64,000 bases of DNA, taken from NCBI GenBank assembly GCA_963728355.1, contig CAVSJQ010000015.1, forward strand, positions 248,001-312,000, given 5' to 3'. Each line of letters begins with the position of its first letter. Position 1 is the first letter of the stretch. The DNA is from Sva-07 sp963728355. Its GTDB lineage: Bacteria; Actinomycetota; Acidimicrobiia; Acidimicrobiales; Ilumatobacteraceae. This document shows positions 21,101 to 28,122 of the stretch, piece by piece. A model generated the notes under the pieces. That model did not search any database, was not told where the DNA came from, and saw only the letters and a program-made list of their open reading frames with translations. Position numbers and translations under genes: made by a program.

Positions 21101-22930
21101 CGGCATCACCACGTCGGTGCTCGGGACGTACGTCGCCGCTGCGAACGCAAGGTAGTCCGACAGACCACGGTGGGAAATCGGTACGCCTTTCGGTGTGCCG
21201 GTCGACCCCGAGGTGTAGAGCACGTACGCGATGTCATCGGGACGGACCTCGACGACATCGAACGGATCATCCGTCGTCGTCGACGCGTCGAGGTCATCGA
21301 TGACGGCAACGAGCTCGGCATCGGCGGTGATCGCGTCGTGTCGTGCGACGGGGTCGTCGGGATCGAGCATGACGAACGCAGCGCCACTGCGCATCACGCC
21401 GTGGACGGCGATGAGGACATCGAAGCTCCGTTGGAGGCGGATGCCGACCCGAGCGCCGGTGGTGATGCCTCGTCTGGTCAACCACCGGGCGACCGCGTCG
21501 GCCCCACGGTGGAGTTCGCCGGCGGTGAGGACCGAGTCGTCGTGTTCGGCGACGACTCGATCCGGGGCGTCGGCCAGCCGACGTGCGATCGACACGTGGA
21601 CCGGTTCGGGCTCGGCCGAGTCCACCGCAGGTGGGTTGAATCGCTCCATGGCAGCGACGTCGCGCACCGTCGCGATCTCGAAATCGCCGACGGCCCCATC
21701 GGGTGCGGTGACTGCTGCCTCGAGAGTGCGGCCGAGGTGGTCGGGGAAGAGACGGTGCGCCCCGTCCACGCTGAGGCCGTCGTTGAGGTCGAGCTCGACG
21801 GTCATCCCGCTGCCGTAGTCGAAGGCGTGGATCCTGATCGGATGGGCTGGATCCACGTGCCCCGAGCGCGCCCAGGAGGTGACGGTCGGCAAGCCGGCGA
21901 AGGCTCCGTACGTGACGGTCTGCACGTTGAGGACCGCGTCGAACGGCACGTCCGGCACTGCGCCGCCGACCGCACGGCGCGCGAGGCCGACCAGTTCGCG
22001 CTGCACCCGCCCGTAACAGGCGCTGAACGACTCATCAGGATCGACATCGACACGAAGAGGACACACCGCCATGAGCGGGCCGATCACCCGAGCCGCGACC
22101 GGCCCGGTCCGCCGATGGAGCGGCACACCCAGCGTGAACGAACGGCGACCGTCGAGTCGTTGCAGGGCAACCGCTGTCGCGACGGCGAGCAGACCGAGGG
22201 TCGCCATCGACGACGTGAAGGCCCGATACCGATCGTGGGGTTCGACGAGCGCTGCCGCATCTGGCAGTGTTCGTCTGGTCACCGAGGTCGTACGGGCTCC
22301 CCGCGGGCCGTACGGAGCGATCGGCGCTGCGCCGCTCGACATCGGGTCGGGAGGCTCCGAAGCGTCGTCTGTTGCTGCCACCACCACCCCATCGTCGCCG
22401 GCGTACTCGTAGAAGGAGATCGGCGGCTCGTCCGGCTCCGTCCCGTCGTAGGTCCGCGAGACGGCCTCGAACACGAGTGACGACGACCACGCGTCGGTGA
22501 CGACGTGGTGCAGGTCGAGCCACCACGTCCACGAGCGGTCGTCGTGCCTGAGCAACACGGAGTCGTAGCTGCAGGTCCGAGCGTCGATGGGCACGGCGAT
22601 TCGATTGCGACACCACTCGTCGACCTGGCCGAACGACAGGTTCACGACCTCGGTGGTCTGCGGGGGCTCGAAGAGCACCCGTGCTCGCGGCTCGCGCCCC
22701 GGTCGGTCGACGATGACCGTTCGCAGCGCATCGGAGGATCGCACGACTTGGTCGACGGCGTCGACGAAACGGTCCGGGTCCAGGTGCCCTTCGATCCGGT
22801 GCACCGTCCCCATGTTGGCGAGCGGCGCACCAGGGGCCAGCCGTTGGCTGGTCCAGATCTGCCGCTGCACGTTCGTCAGCACGAACTCACCGACGGCGCG
22901 AGGCCCGAACGTGATGCTCTCCACACTCAC
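15137..22930 (-). CDS. Nonribosomal peptide synthetase, C-A(PP-loop insert)-T-C-A-T-TE
   Basis: 2597 residues in two modules. C1 (about 10-430, HHVVTDA) is followed by A1, with A3 YTSGSTGTPKG, A5 FNEYGPTEA and A7 LYRTGDRVR, and A8 GGVRIEPGEIE near 822. A PP-loop ATP-pyrophosphatase domain then interrupts A1 at about 840-1205: Cys859, 862, 879 and 882 form a zinc-knuckle pattern, SGGKDSTYALYQL starts at Ser924, and STNCLVN and GHKTRDEALDEL follow. A1 resumes with LRERLP and the A10 motif ESTKLD (Lys1238). Then T1 (GGAS, Ser1294), C2 (HHISIDAG, His1471), A2 (about 1790-2225), T2 (GGDSL, Ser2284) and TE (GWSIGG, Ser2419; GRHRG). Aligned by eye to PheA, A1 reads DLTKIGEVGK, one residue from the Asn code; A2 reads DSVLIAEVWK, which I cannot assign. 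GTG 22930 overlaps the carrier-protein stop. Confidence 0.93.
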   Translation of the reverse strand: MSVESITFGPRAVGEFVLTNVQRQIWTSQRLAPGAPLANMGTVHRIEGHLDPDRFVDAVDQVVRSSDALRTVIVDRPGREPRARVLFEPPQTTEVVNLSFGQVDEWCRNRIAVPIDARTCSYDSVLLRHDDRSWTWWLDLHHVVTDAWSSSLVFEAVSRTYDGTEPDEPPISFYEYAGDDGVVVAATDDASEPPDPMSSGAAPIAPYGPRGARTTSVTRRTLPDAAALVEPHDRYRAFTSSMATLGLLAVATAVALQRLDGRRSFTLGVPLHRRTGPVAARVIGPLMAVCPLRVDVDPDESFSACYGRVQRELVGLARRAVGGAVPDVPFDAVLNVQTVTYGAFAGLPTVTSWARSGHVDPAHPIRIHAFDYGSGMTVELDLNDGLSVDGAHRLFPDHLGRTLEAAVTAPDGAVGDFEIATVRDVAAMERFNPPAVDSAEPEPVHVSIARRLADAPDRVVAEHDDSVLTAGELHRGADAVARWLTRRGITTGARVGIRLQRSFDVLIAVHGVMRSGAAFVMLDPDDPVARHDAITADAELVAVIDDLDASTTTDDPFDVVEVRPDDIAYVLYTSGSTGTPKGVPISHRGLSDYLAFAAATYVPSTDVVMPLYSSLGFDLSITSLFLPQLVGGRTIVYPDDAVTALSRIAADPRPTVLKATPSQLEILCRMVLEPLSLEIVIVGGEAFRRPVAERLAASCSGRVRIFNEYGPTEAVVGCMIHEWDPTRDLGTDVPIGHASAGAEVYVLDGRLRRTPVGAWGELYVRRPGMALGYLHRPELTAERFVTIDSIGGGPLYRTGDRVRSEHGVLVYGGRVDDQLSVGGVRIEPGEIESALVAHPDVTNAVVRVWSPSMHHVRRCVRCGLGTDVPGVDLDDAGLCSVCHSFDVVAPQTHDWFRTPADLDHRLERARSRTASEFDCLHLLSGGKDSTYALYQLVERGWRVHAFTLDNGYISEGAKANIRRSVADLGISHEFARTDAMNEIFRDSLERFSNVCNGCYKTIYTLATARAHDLGIPVIVTGLSRGQFFETRLVPHQFEAGRFEPDEIDRTVVQARRAYHHTADAVTRLLPQQEVFERADVDVLSEIEFVDFYRYVDVELSEMYDFLTERAPWVRPDDTGRSTNCLVNAVGIHVHRTERGYHNYAEPYSWDVRLGHKTRDEALDELDDHDDLAEIDRMLTEIGYVPSRPEVLTAWYQTVDGSEIDPLLLAAFLRERLPARSVPAAYVHVDDLPLAESTKLDVSSLPAPAPSHLGSTAYRAPTTPTEAVVADIWATILHVDRVGGDDDFFDLGGASLAALETVAATERRFSIELPDALVFEHRTLQDFAAAVDVHVSGGRRLGTIARLDPSEPPPLSPGEEAMLFDYRAAPDDVRYNVTRWYRVDGDLDAELLRSAIERVVDRHGPLHTSYSADRSRLPTSAALLFEQLPSGPVDQIVDELRRIPFDLDDGPLVRVHIGHDPRGVWNVVIGLHHISIDAGTFDVLWNEIDAAYHGEELPDLAVSYAEFGAWQRDRDLTDVVDWNDPSDADDMSVGVQLPPPHTIGPDGYVDRPASVSTSELSRAAVSTPFAAALGAVAAVLSGFSRSGRVDVGITASTKDHSSAEPLIGYTLNTLPIRLDVDPASTLRALDADVSALVARALPYRSRPYAGIVRQARLEGRALPETTHMLAYERLAPAGFGGADVEHRIVPSGTAVNDLTFFVQERGEQLHLGVEYRGSAVDRALAQRLLDAFCDTIDAICRRPHHSVAELRVAAEDLVGPALVDRADTLLAAIVERARADPDRPAIVDPTGESTSYGQLLARAAGIAARCREEVGSPARLGVSLGRSSSLIEAILGVQLAGAAYVPIDPATAPSRRQAMVDLASLDAVVVDSSTAAMFDDVRRIDIASIVTSEQPSVELPSGEQPAYVIFTSGSTGEPAGVEVTHAHLAASTAARPAFYGDEPPGRFLLTPSIAFDSSMVGIYWPLVSGGTIVVPSDSEVHDIDRLGAIVAEQSVTHLLMVPSLYRALLTRRRDDLAGLRTVIVAGEACPSELAADHHRMLPATELVNEYGPTEATVWAAAHRCLPGDDPVPIGQPIAGCRLRVADDHQRPMAPGAAGELLIAGPGVVGGYLSGRSDSSFVEIDGHRWYRTGDQVRLDARGRLVFLGRVDDQLNVGGRRVEPSEIENLLLQLSGVGDAVLVAANVDGRDALVAHVVADRTVVDAASVREHLAERVGAGVVPRRIVFHDELPRTVNGKLDRARAALLPVGDTRVGRSPGLVEIFRRALQRDDLDGGSDFFAAGGDSLAAVEIVAAVGALVGREVTISTLLAAPTPDSLAAHLGLGSEAPAPSPAISLLTLRVGTPDGPTVVMTPAWDSVMGYRALADAFDDHVTVLAVAVVAEGATNPFPTVDALGVESVDMVTDELARRGTSSVVVAGWSIGGVAAYDLGQRLAAAGVEVSAVALIDTIFPGEHRHLWSNRWWKYKSMLRPGLLGAAAREFVVAVERRSKSWIARTGRRLLAIAGEPVPTVESTTASGVPFTALEYVPATSTVPIILFAANTTNPDRSEHRWRTAAPDLRTVPIRGRHRGVDSVMGAGRVHQIVDDLTVTALAIGGRS

Positions 22931-23193
22931 TCGACGGAACAGTCGTCTCTGCCTCGGAGGTACCCGATGATCGACGCGACCGACTCGAAGTGCTCGATCA
23001 CGACGTCGGTGGGGTCGATCACGATGCCGAGCCGTTGCTCCAACCAGTCGACGAGCGCCATCACCCCGAGTGAGTCGATCAGCCCGGACATCACCAGGTC
23101 GGTCTCGACGTCGACGGTGCCGTCCACGAGCGCAACGTCGCTCGCGATGAACCGGAGGAGGTCGGCTTGTAGGGAGGTGGACTGAACGGTCAC
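22927..23193 (-). CDS. Free-standing peptidyl/acyl carrier protein
   Basis: An 88-residue helical acidic protein with the phosphopantetheine site SGLIDSLGVMALVDWLE (the Ser after ID is modified). It sits between the free-standing adenylation gene (37 bases upstream) and the NRPS, whose GTG start overlaps its TGA. That placement suits a carrier which is loaded by the A protein and offers its thioester to the first NRPS condensation domain. It resembles PltL/RedO-type carriers in size and position. GTG start at 23193. Confidence 0.88.
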   Translation of the reverse strand: MTVQSTSLQADLLRFIASDVALVDGTVDVETDLVMSGLIDSLGVMALVDWLEQRLGIVIDPTDVVIEHFESVASIIGYLRGRDDCSVE

Positions 23194-23229
23194 GGAGCAA
23201 GAGTATGTGAGGGAGCAGCCGGCCAGAAC

Positions 23230-24840
23230 CTATCGGGACACGTTCACCGGGGCGTCGTCCGACGGGCCTGATTCGGCCTGGCGCCGGATGTCGGCCAGTA
23301 GCGACGACGCTGCGACCCGGTCGACCTTTCCCGTCCCGGTCCGTGGCAACGACTCGACGCCGATCACCTCGGCGGGCACGGCGTAGCGCGGCAGGCGACT
23401 GCGCACGAGCGCGATGACGGACGTCGTGTCGTCCCGTGCCGGCGTGACCAGGGCCACCAGGCGGTCCTCGGAGCCGCGCTCGACCAGCACCGCACACGCC
23501 GTGACCTCGGATGCCTCGGCGACCACCGCCTCGACCGCTTCGATCTCGATCCGGTGTCCACGCACTTTGACCTGGTGATCGGTTCGGCCGATGAAGAAGA
23601 GCATGCCATCGGCATCCCGGCGAACGAGGTCGCCAGTCCGGTACCAGCGCCGAGTCGTACCCGTGTCAGACCGGGTGCAGATCGACCTCGCCGTCAGTTC
23701 GGGACGTCGCCAGTACCCGTCCATCATCGTGTCGGTGCTGACGAGGAGTTCGCCGACCACGGCACCGTCGAGCGCACGATCCTCGTCGTCGACGAGCAAC
23801 ATCTCGGTGTCGGCCCACGGTCGACCGATCGGGACGCTGACGTCGGATGTACCGGACGCTGCAAGATCGAACCCGTCGGGCGAGCAGTCGAGGTGGTGGA
23901 AGGTGCACTGGTTCACCTCGGCCGGGCCGTACACGTTGGAGAACCGAGCTGCAGGCACGGCACGACGGGCGGCCGACAACGCCGCGGGCGGGAACGACTC
24001 TCCGCCGAACAACACCCAGCGGAGCGAAGAGAGGTCCCGCTCGTCAGCCGCGCCTCGATCGACGAGTTGCGTGATCGCGAACGGGACCGAGTACCAGACG
24101 GTCGCTCGCTCGCGGGCCACGAGGTCGGACACGCTGGCGGGAAAGCGCAAGACCCCGTCGGGGACGACGATGGCCGCAGCACCTGCCAGTGGCGCCGCCC
24201 AGAGTTCGAAGGTCGACTGGTCGAAGTGCAGCGGTGCGATGTTCGCCAATCGATCGTCGGGCATGATGTCGTAGGTCGCGACTGCCTTGCGGGCGTACGC
24301 CAGGGCGCTGGCATGGCTGTGAACGATGCCCTTCGGTCGCCCGGTCGACCCGGAGGTGTAGACGATGTATGCCGCCGCCCGAGGACCGACGTCAGAGATC
24401 GCCGCCGCCACGCCCTCGGCATCGGGGCCAACCACCACGGGCATGGGTGTCGACGTCGAGCCCGACGCCATGATCTCTGCGAGTCGCTGCTTGCCCACCG
24501 ACGAGATCACCGCAGCAGGCTCAGCATCGCCGATCACGTCCGCGACATGAGCGGCCGGGGCGAAGAAGTCGACCGGCACGACGATTGCGCCCAGGCGAAC
24601 GATCGCATGTGCGGCCACGAAGGAGTTGACCGACTTGGGGAGGTGGATCACGACCCGGTCGCCCGCCCGGACACCGTTCGCCGCCAGTGCGCCGGCGAGC
24701 GAAGCGGCGCGATCTCGGTACCCGGCCCACGTCAAGCGCACGCGACCGTCGGTCAGCGCCTCGTCGGTCGCACGGATGGTCGCCTGGTGCTCCAGCAGCG
24801 CACTGAGCGCGACAGGATGGCTCGGCATGTCATCGCTCAC
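23230..24840 (-). CDS. Free-standing amino acid adenylation protein, probably proline-specific (PltF/RedM-like)
   Basis: A 536-residue AMP-forming enzyme with A3 VYTSGSTGRPKG, A7 WYRTGDLVRRD, A8 VKVRGHRIEIEAVE and A10 GTGKVDR; there is no fused carrier. The core stretch SNVYGPAEVNQCTFHHLD is, from memory, typical of L-prolyl-carrier-protein ligases such as PltF and RedM. Read against PheA, the pocket gives DQFYLGVQCK. With the adjacent carrier protein and the dehydrogenase across the divergent gap, the most economical role is loading L-proline for pyrrole formation. Other free amino acids remain possible. Start ATG 24840 or 24828. Confidence 0.8.
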   Translation of the reverse strand: MSDDMPSHPVALSALLEHQATIRATDEALTDGRVRLTWAGYRDRAASLAGALAANGVRAGDRVVIHLPKSVNSFVAAHAIVRLGAIVVPVDFFAPAAHVADVIGDAEPAAVISSVGKQRLAEIMASGSTSTPMPVVVGPDAEGVAAAISDVGPRAAAYIVYTSGSTGRPKGIVHSHASALAYARKAVATYDIMPDDRLANIAPLHFDQSTFELWAAPLAGAAAIVVPDGVLRFPASVSDLVARERATVWYSVPFAITQLVDRGAADERDLSSLRWVLFGGESFPPAALSAARRAVPAARFSNVYGPAEVNQCTFHHLDCSPDGFDLAASGTSDVSVPIGRPWADTEMLLVDDEDRALDGAVVGELLVSTDTMMDGYWRRPELTARSICTRSDTGTTRRWYRTGDLVRRDADGMLFFIGRTDHQVKVRGHRIEIEAVEAVVAEASEVTACAVLVERGSEDRLVALVTPARDDTTSVIALVRSRLPRYAVPAEVIGVESLPRTGTGKVDRVAASSLLADIRRQAESGPSDDAPVNVSR

Positions 24841-24866
24841 GCCACTTGGTTAGCCTGGCGGAGCTC

Positions 24867-25841
24867 ATGTCTGCCAGTCCGGCCACCATTCCGCAACTCA
24901 CGGCCAACGGGTATCCGATCGACACATCGCCGGCGAGATTCGGGGAACTCACCGCCGCCGATGATCTGCTGAACGACCCCGAGGGGCTCCGCGAGGCGAT
25001 GGACGACCGCGGATATCTCTTCTTTCGTGGCCTGCTCGACCCGGCCGTCGTCGCCGCCGCCCGTCGAGAGGTGCTCCTCAAATATGCGATCCTCGGCGAG
25101 ATCGACGACCGGTTCCCGCTCGACGAGGCGGTCGCCGGGGAAGCTCGCGCCGTCACGGCCGCCAATCTGCGTGCGTTCTCCGAGAGCGTTCGAACCGGCG
25201 CGCAGTACCTGGGAGTGACGGACGCTCCGGAGGTCACCGCCGTGCACGGCGCACTGTTGGGAGGCGAGGTGCGATCCTTCGACATGCGATGGCCCCGTTT
25301 CGTCAGGCCCGGGGAAGGCTGCGGTTTCCACTGCGATGGGCCGTACATGAATCGTGGAACGTCGAGGATCTTCTCGAGCTGGATTCCGCTCGGGCGCGTC
25401 GAGCGCCACGAGGGTGCGCTGATGCTGCTGGAGGGAAGTCACCGCTCGGAGCGACTCCATGCCGGATACCTTCGAGCCGACGCCGACCGCGATGGCCTCA
25501 CGTGGCTCGACGACGATCCGAGTGTCGTCCTCCAGCAGTACGGCTCGCGATGGCTGACCACCGATTTCCAGCCCGGCGACGTGCTCTGTTTCGGGATGCA
25601 CACGCTCCACGGAGCGATCGACAATCGCTCGGCGACCGGCCGCTGTCGATTGTCGTCGGACAGCAGGTATCAGCGTGTCGACGAGCCGGCCGATCCCCGT
25701 TGGAACGGAGCGGACTTCGAGGGCCACGGCGGCAGGCGGGTGTTCTATCCGGGGCTCGGGCGCTGGAACAACGCCGACTTCCAGGACGAGTGGAAACACG
25801 TCGACGAACACGGCCGCCTCGAGATCAGGACCCCCTCGTGA
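24867..25841 (+). CDS. PhyH-type Fe(II)/2-oxoglutarate dioxygenase
   Basis: 324 residues. Iron ligands His155 and Asp157 (GCGFHCDGPYM) and His248 (MHTLHGAIDN), then SRYQR, mark a phytanoyl-CoA dioxygenase-like hydroxylase. ATG 24867 is preferred because GGAG lies 6 nt upstream; the frame opens at 24846. It diverges from the adenylation gene with only 26 bases between starts and overlaps the dehydrogenase gene downstream (GTGA), so it is very probably a tailoring enzyme of the same pathway, acting on a carrier-bound intermediate or the released peptide. Confidence 0.82.
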   Translation: MSASPATIPQLTANGYPIDTSPARFGELTAADDLLNDPEGLREAMDDRGYLFFRGLLDPAVVAAARREVLLKYAILGEIDDRFPLDEAVAGEARAVTAANLRAFSESVRTGAQYLGVTDAPEVTAVHGALLGGEVRSFDMRWPRFVRPGEGCGFHCDGPYMNRGTSRIFSSWIPLGRVERHEGALMLLEGSHRSERLHAGYLRADADRDGLTWLDDDPSVVLQQYGSRWLTTDFQPGDVLCFGMHTLHGAIDNRSATGRCRLSSDSRYQRVDEPADPRWNGADFEGHGGRRVFYPGLGRWNNADFQDEWKHVDEHGRLEIRTPS

Positions 25842-27025
25842 CGGCAGACTCCGACGCAGCGCTCGCTCGGCTGACCCGAGCACTGCTCGAGCCGGATCAT
25901 CCCACGAAGATCGAAACGGCAGCATGGGCTCGAGAGCACCTGGGGCAGCGAGACCGAATCGTCGACGACGCGAGCTCCAGGTTTCCGATCGAGGACTGGC
26001 AACGATGCGCCGACCGCGGCATCTTCCGTGCGTTCCTGCCGACCGACCTCGGCGGCGCCGGCGCCGATCTCGCCACCGCGCTGCTGACGCTGGAGGGGCT
26101 CGGCCAGGGATGTTCCGACAACGGCCTCACCTATGCGGTCGCCAGCCAGATGCTCAGTACCCAGGTGGCGCTCGCCCGCTTCGGTTCGCCAGAACAGCAG
26201 CAACAGTGGCTCACCGGGCTGCTCGACGGCTCGCTGTTCGGTGCATTCGCGATGACCGAGCCGCAGTCTGGATCGGATGCCTTTTCGCTCGAAGCGCGAG
26301 CGGTTCGCCAGGACGACGGGTCGTTCGTGCTCAACGGGCACAAGTCGTACATCACGTTCGCTCCGGTGTGCGACGTGGTGATCGTCTTCGCCTCCACACG
26401 GCCCGAGGCCGGGAGCTGGGGGATCTCGGCCTTCGTGGTCGACGCCACGTCCGAGGGGGTGACCCGTTCGGACGTGCGCGCCAAGATGGGGATGCGAACC
26501 ACACCGTTCGGCGACCTCCACTTCAGCGACGTGGTCGTGGCGCCCGAAGCGTTGCTCGGACGCGAGGGGGCCGGGGCACGCATCTTCGCCTCGGTGCTCG
26601 ACGTCGAACGGAGCTACGTGTTCGCGCCCCAGGTCGGTGCCATGGAGCGCCAGCTCTCCGATGCCATCGCATACGCCAAGGAACGGATGCAGGGGGGCGT
26701 CCCGATCGGCCATCACCAGGCGGTCGCACATCGGATCGTGGCGATGAAAGAACGACACGAGCGCGCCCGGTTGTTCCTGTATCGAGCGGCGATGGCTGAA
26801 GCGACGGGGCGCAACGTGACGCTCCACGCGTCGCTTGCCCGAATCGTCGGGGGCGAGGTGGGCATCGACTCGGCGCTCGATGCGTCCGTGATCCACGGCG
26901 CTCGTGGCTACGTGACCGAGTTCGAAGTCGAACGGGCCCTCCGCGACGCAGTCGGCGGCCTCACGTACTCGGGGACGCCGGACATCATGCGCAACGTGGT
27001 GGCACGCCACCTCGGCCTCGGCTGA
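25838..27025 (+). CDS. Acyl-CoA dehydrogenase-like flavoprotein, probable prolyl-carrier dehydrogenase (PltE-like)
   Basis: 395 residues with the usual ACAD fold: an N-terminal helical domain, FAMTEPQSGSDAFS and LNGHKSYITFAPVCD in the middle domain, and a C-terminal helical domain ending ALRDAVGGLTYSGTPDIMRN. Close relatives in pyoluteorin and prodigiosin pathways (PltE, RedW) oxidise L-prolyl-S-carrier protein to the pyrrole thioester. The GTG start overlaps the PhyH stop. The match of this gene, the carrier and the A protein supports the pyrrole hypothesis, but the family also contains ordinary acyl-CoA dehydrogenases. Confidence 0.8.
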   Translation: MTADSDAALARLTRALLEPDHPTKIETAAWAREHLGQRDRIVDDASSRFPIEDWQRCADRGIFRAFLPTDLGGAGADLATALLTLEGLGQGCSDNGLTYAVASQMLSTQVALARFGSPEQQQQWLTGLLDGSLFGAFAMTEPQSGSDAFSLEARAVRQDDGSFVLNGHKSYITFAPVCDVVIVFASTRPEAGSWGISAFVVDATSEGVTRSDVRAKMGMRTTPFGDLHFSDVVVAPEALLGREGAGARIFASVLDVERSYVFAPQVGAMERQLSDAIAYAKERMQGGVPIGHHQAVAHRIVAMKERHERARLFLYRAAMAEATGRNVTLHASLARIVGGEVGIDSALDASVIHGARGYVTEFEVERALRDAVGGLTYSGTPDIMRNVVARHLGLG

Positions 27026-27033
27026 CTCGCCGG

Positions 27034-28122
27034 TCAACCGTCGCGTTCGACCACCCAACGATGTGCGACGGTGACCGCATCATCGCCCACGACCGCGATG
27101 ACGTCGTCGGGGGCCGGCAGGTCGGGCGCCAGCGCCGTCTGTTCGTGCAGGACGATGCGGGCACCGTGGGGCAGCCGGACGAGTAGATCGGGGACGACAC
27201 GCGTGGCGACGACCATGGGGAGGAACAGCACGACGACCGTCACCTCGGAGAGGTCGACCCTCGAGGCGTCGTCGTTGACGATCTGGACACGGTCTGCGAC
27301 CTCGGCTCCGGCGGCGCGCTCGACCGCCGCAGCACACAGTTCCGGCGACTGCTCGACTCCGATCGCACGGCACCCGCGGGCAACCGCCGCCGCGACGACG
27401 AAGCGGCCGTCGCCGCACCCGAAGTCGAAGATGACATCGTTGCGGTCGACCGACGCCACGTCGAGGAGCGGCCCCAGCAGACCCGACGGGGTCGCCAGGA
27501 ACGGCTCGAGCGCCGCATGGTCGGACGAACGCAGTCGAAGCCGTTCGGCCAGGAGGCGGAGCGGACGAATCATCGGATACACCCACCACAGCCACGCAGG
27601 CACATCGACGACGTCCCAGTCGGCGGCCGTGGGCCCGCACACGCGGCGCAGCCGACCACGGCGACGTTGCCGCCACCGAAGACGTACGACCCTGGTCGCC
27701 GGTCCCTCACGGGTGAGCAACTGGGAGTCCGCCGCCCGCCAGAAGGATCTCTGCGCCCCGCCGGTCCACGACCGGCTCACTCGGTACCCGGATGCGAGCA
27801 ACACCGAGAGCGCTCGCTGGGCGTCGCCGACGGCGACATCGACCGTCAGAGTGTGCCGCTGGTCGGAGATCGCGACATCGGTTCCGCCGATCGACGCGTC
27901 GTCCAGCTCCTTCGTGAGTCGGTAACGCTCGCACTCGTTCGATGTGCGGATCGTCGCGCAGGTCGAGCGCACCGATGCGGCGAGCCGACGGCGATCGCTG
28001 TCTGGTGGAGCCGTCGTGAGGACCCGGTCCGCCCACCTCGACAAGCCGTCCTTCTGGATCGCAGCGACGAGTTCGTCCCGAAGTTCTGGGTTCTCGCTGC
28101 CGTAGATCACCGACGACCGCAC
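27034..28122 (-). CDS. SAM-dependent methyltransferase with unknown N-terminal domain
   Basis: 362 residues. The C-terminal half (about 205-360) is a Rossmann methyltransferase with motif I VIFDFGCGDGRFVVAAA, IGVEQSPELC, NDDASRVDLSEVTVVVLFLP. The N-terminal 130 residues are not recognised. A short basic, hydrophobic segment (VPAWLWWVYPMIRPLRLLAE) joins the two, suggesting membrane contact. GTG start at 28122 directly abuts the stop of the cupin gene, the last of three tightly packed genes that converge on the dehydrogenase with 8 bases between stops. Confidence 0.72.
   Translation of the reverse strand: MRSSVIYGSENPELRDELVAAIQKDGLSRWADRVLTTAPPDSDRRRLAASVRSTCATIRTSNECERYRLTKELDDASIGGTDVAISDQRHTLTVDVAVGDAQRALSVLLASGYRVSRSWTGGAQRSFWRAADSQLLTREGPATRVVRLRWRQRRRGRLRRVCGPTAADWDVVDVPAWLWWVYPMIRPLRLLAERLRLRSSDHAALEPFLATPSGLLGPLLDVASVDRNDVIFDFGCGDGRFVVAAAVARGCRAIGVEQSPELCAAAVERAAGAEVADRVQIVNDDASRVDLSEVTVVVLFLPMVVATRVVPDLLVRLPHGARIVLHEQTALAPDLPAPDDVIAVVGDDAVTVAHRWVVERDG

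Noticed and set aside
22931..23497. N-terminal extension of the NRPS frame to 23497
   Set aside because: It overlaps the whole carrier-protein gene and part of the adenylation gene. The GTG at 22930 overlaps the carrier stop and starts at the first C-domain residues.
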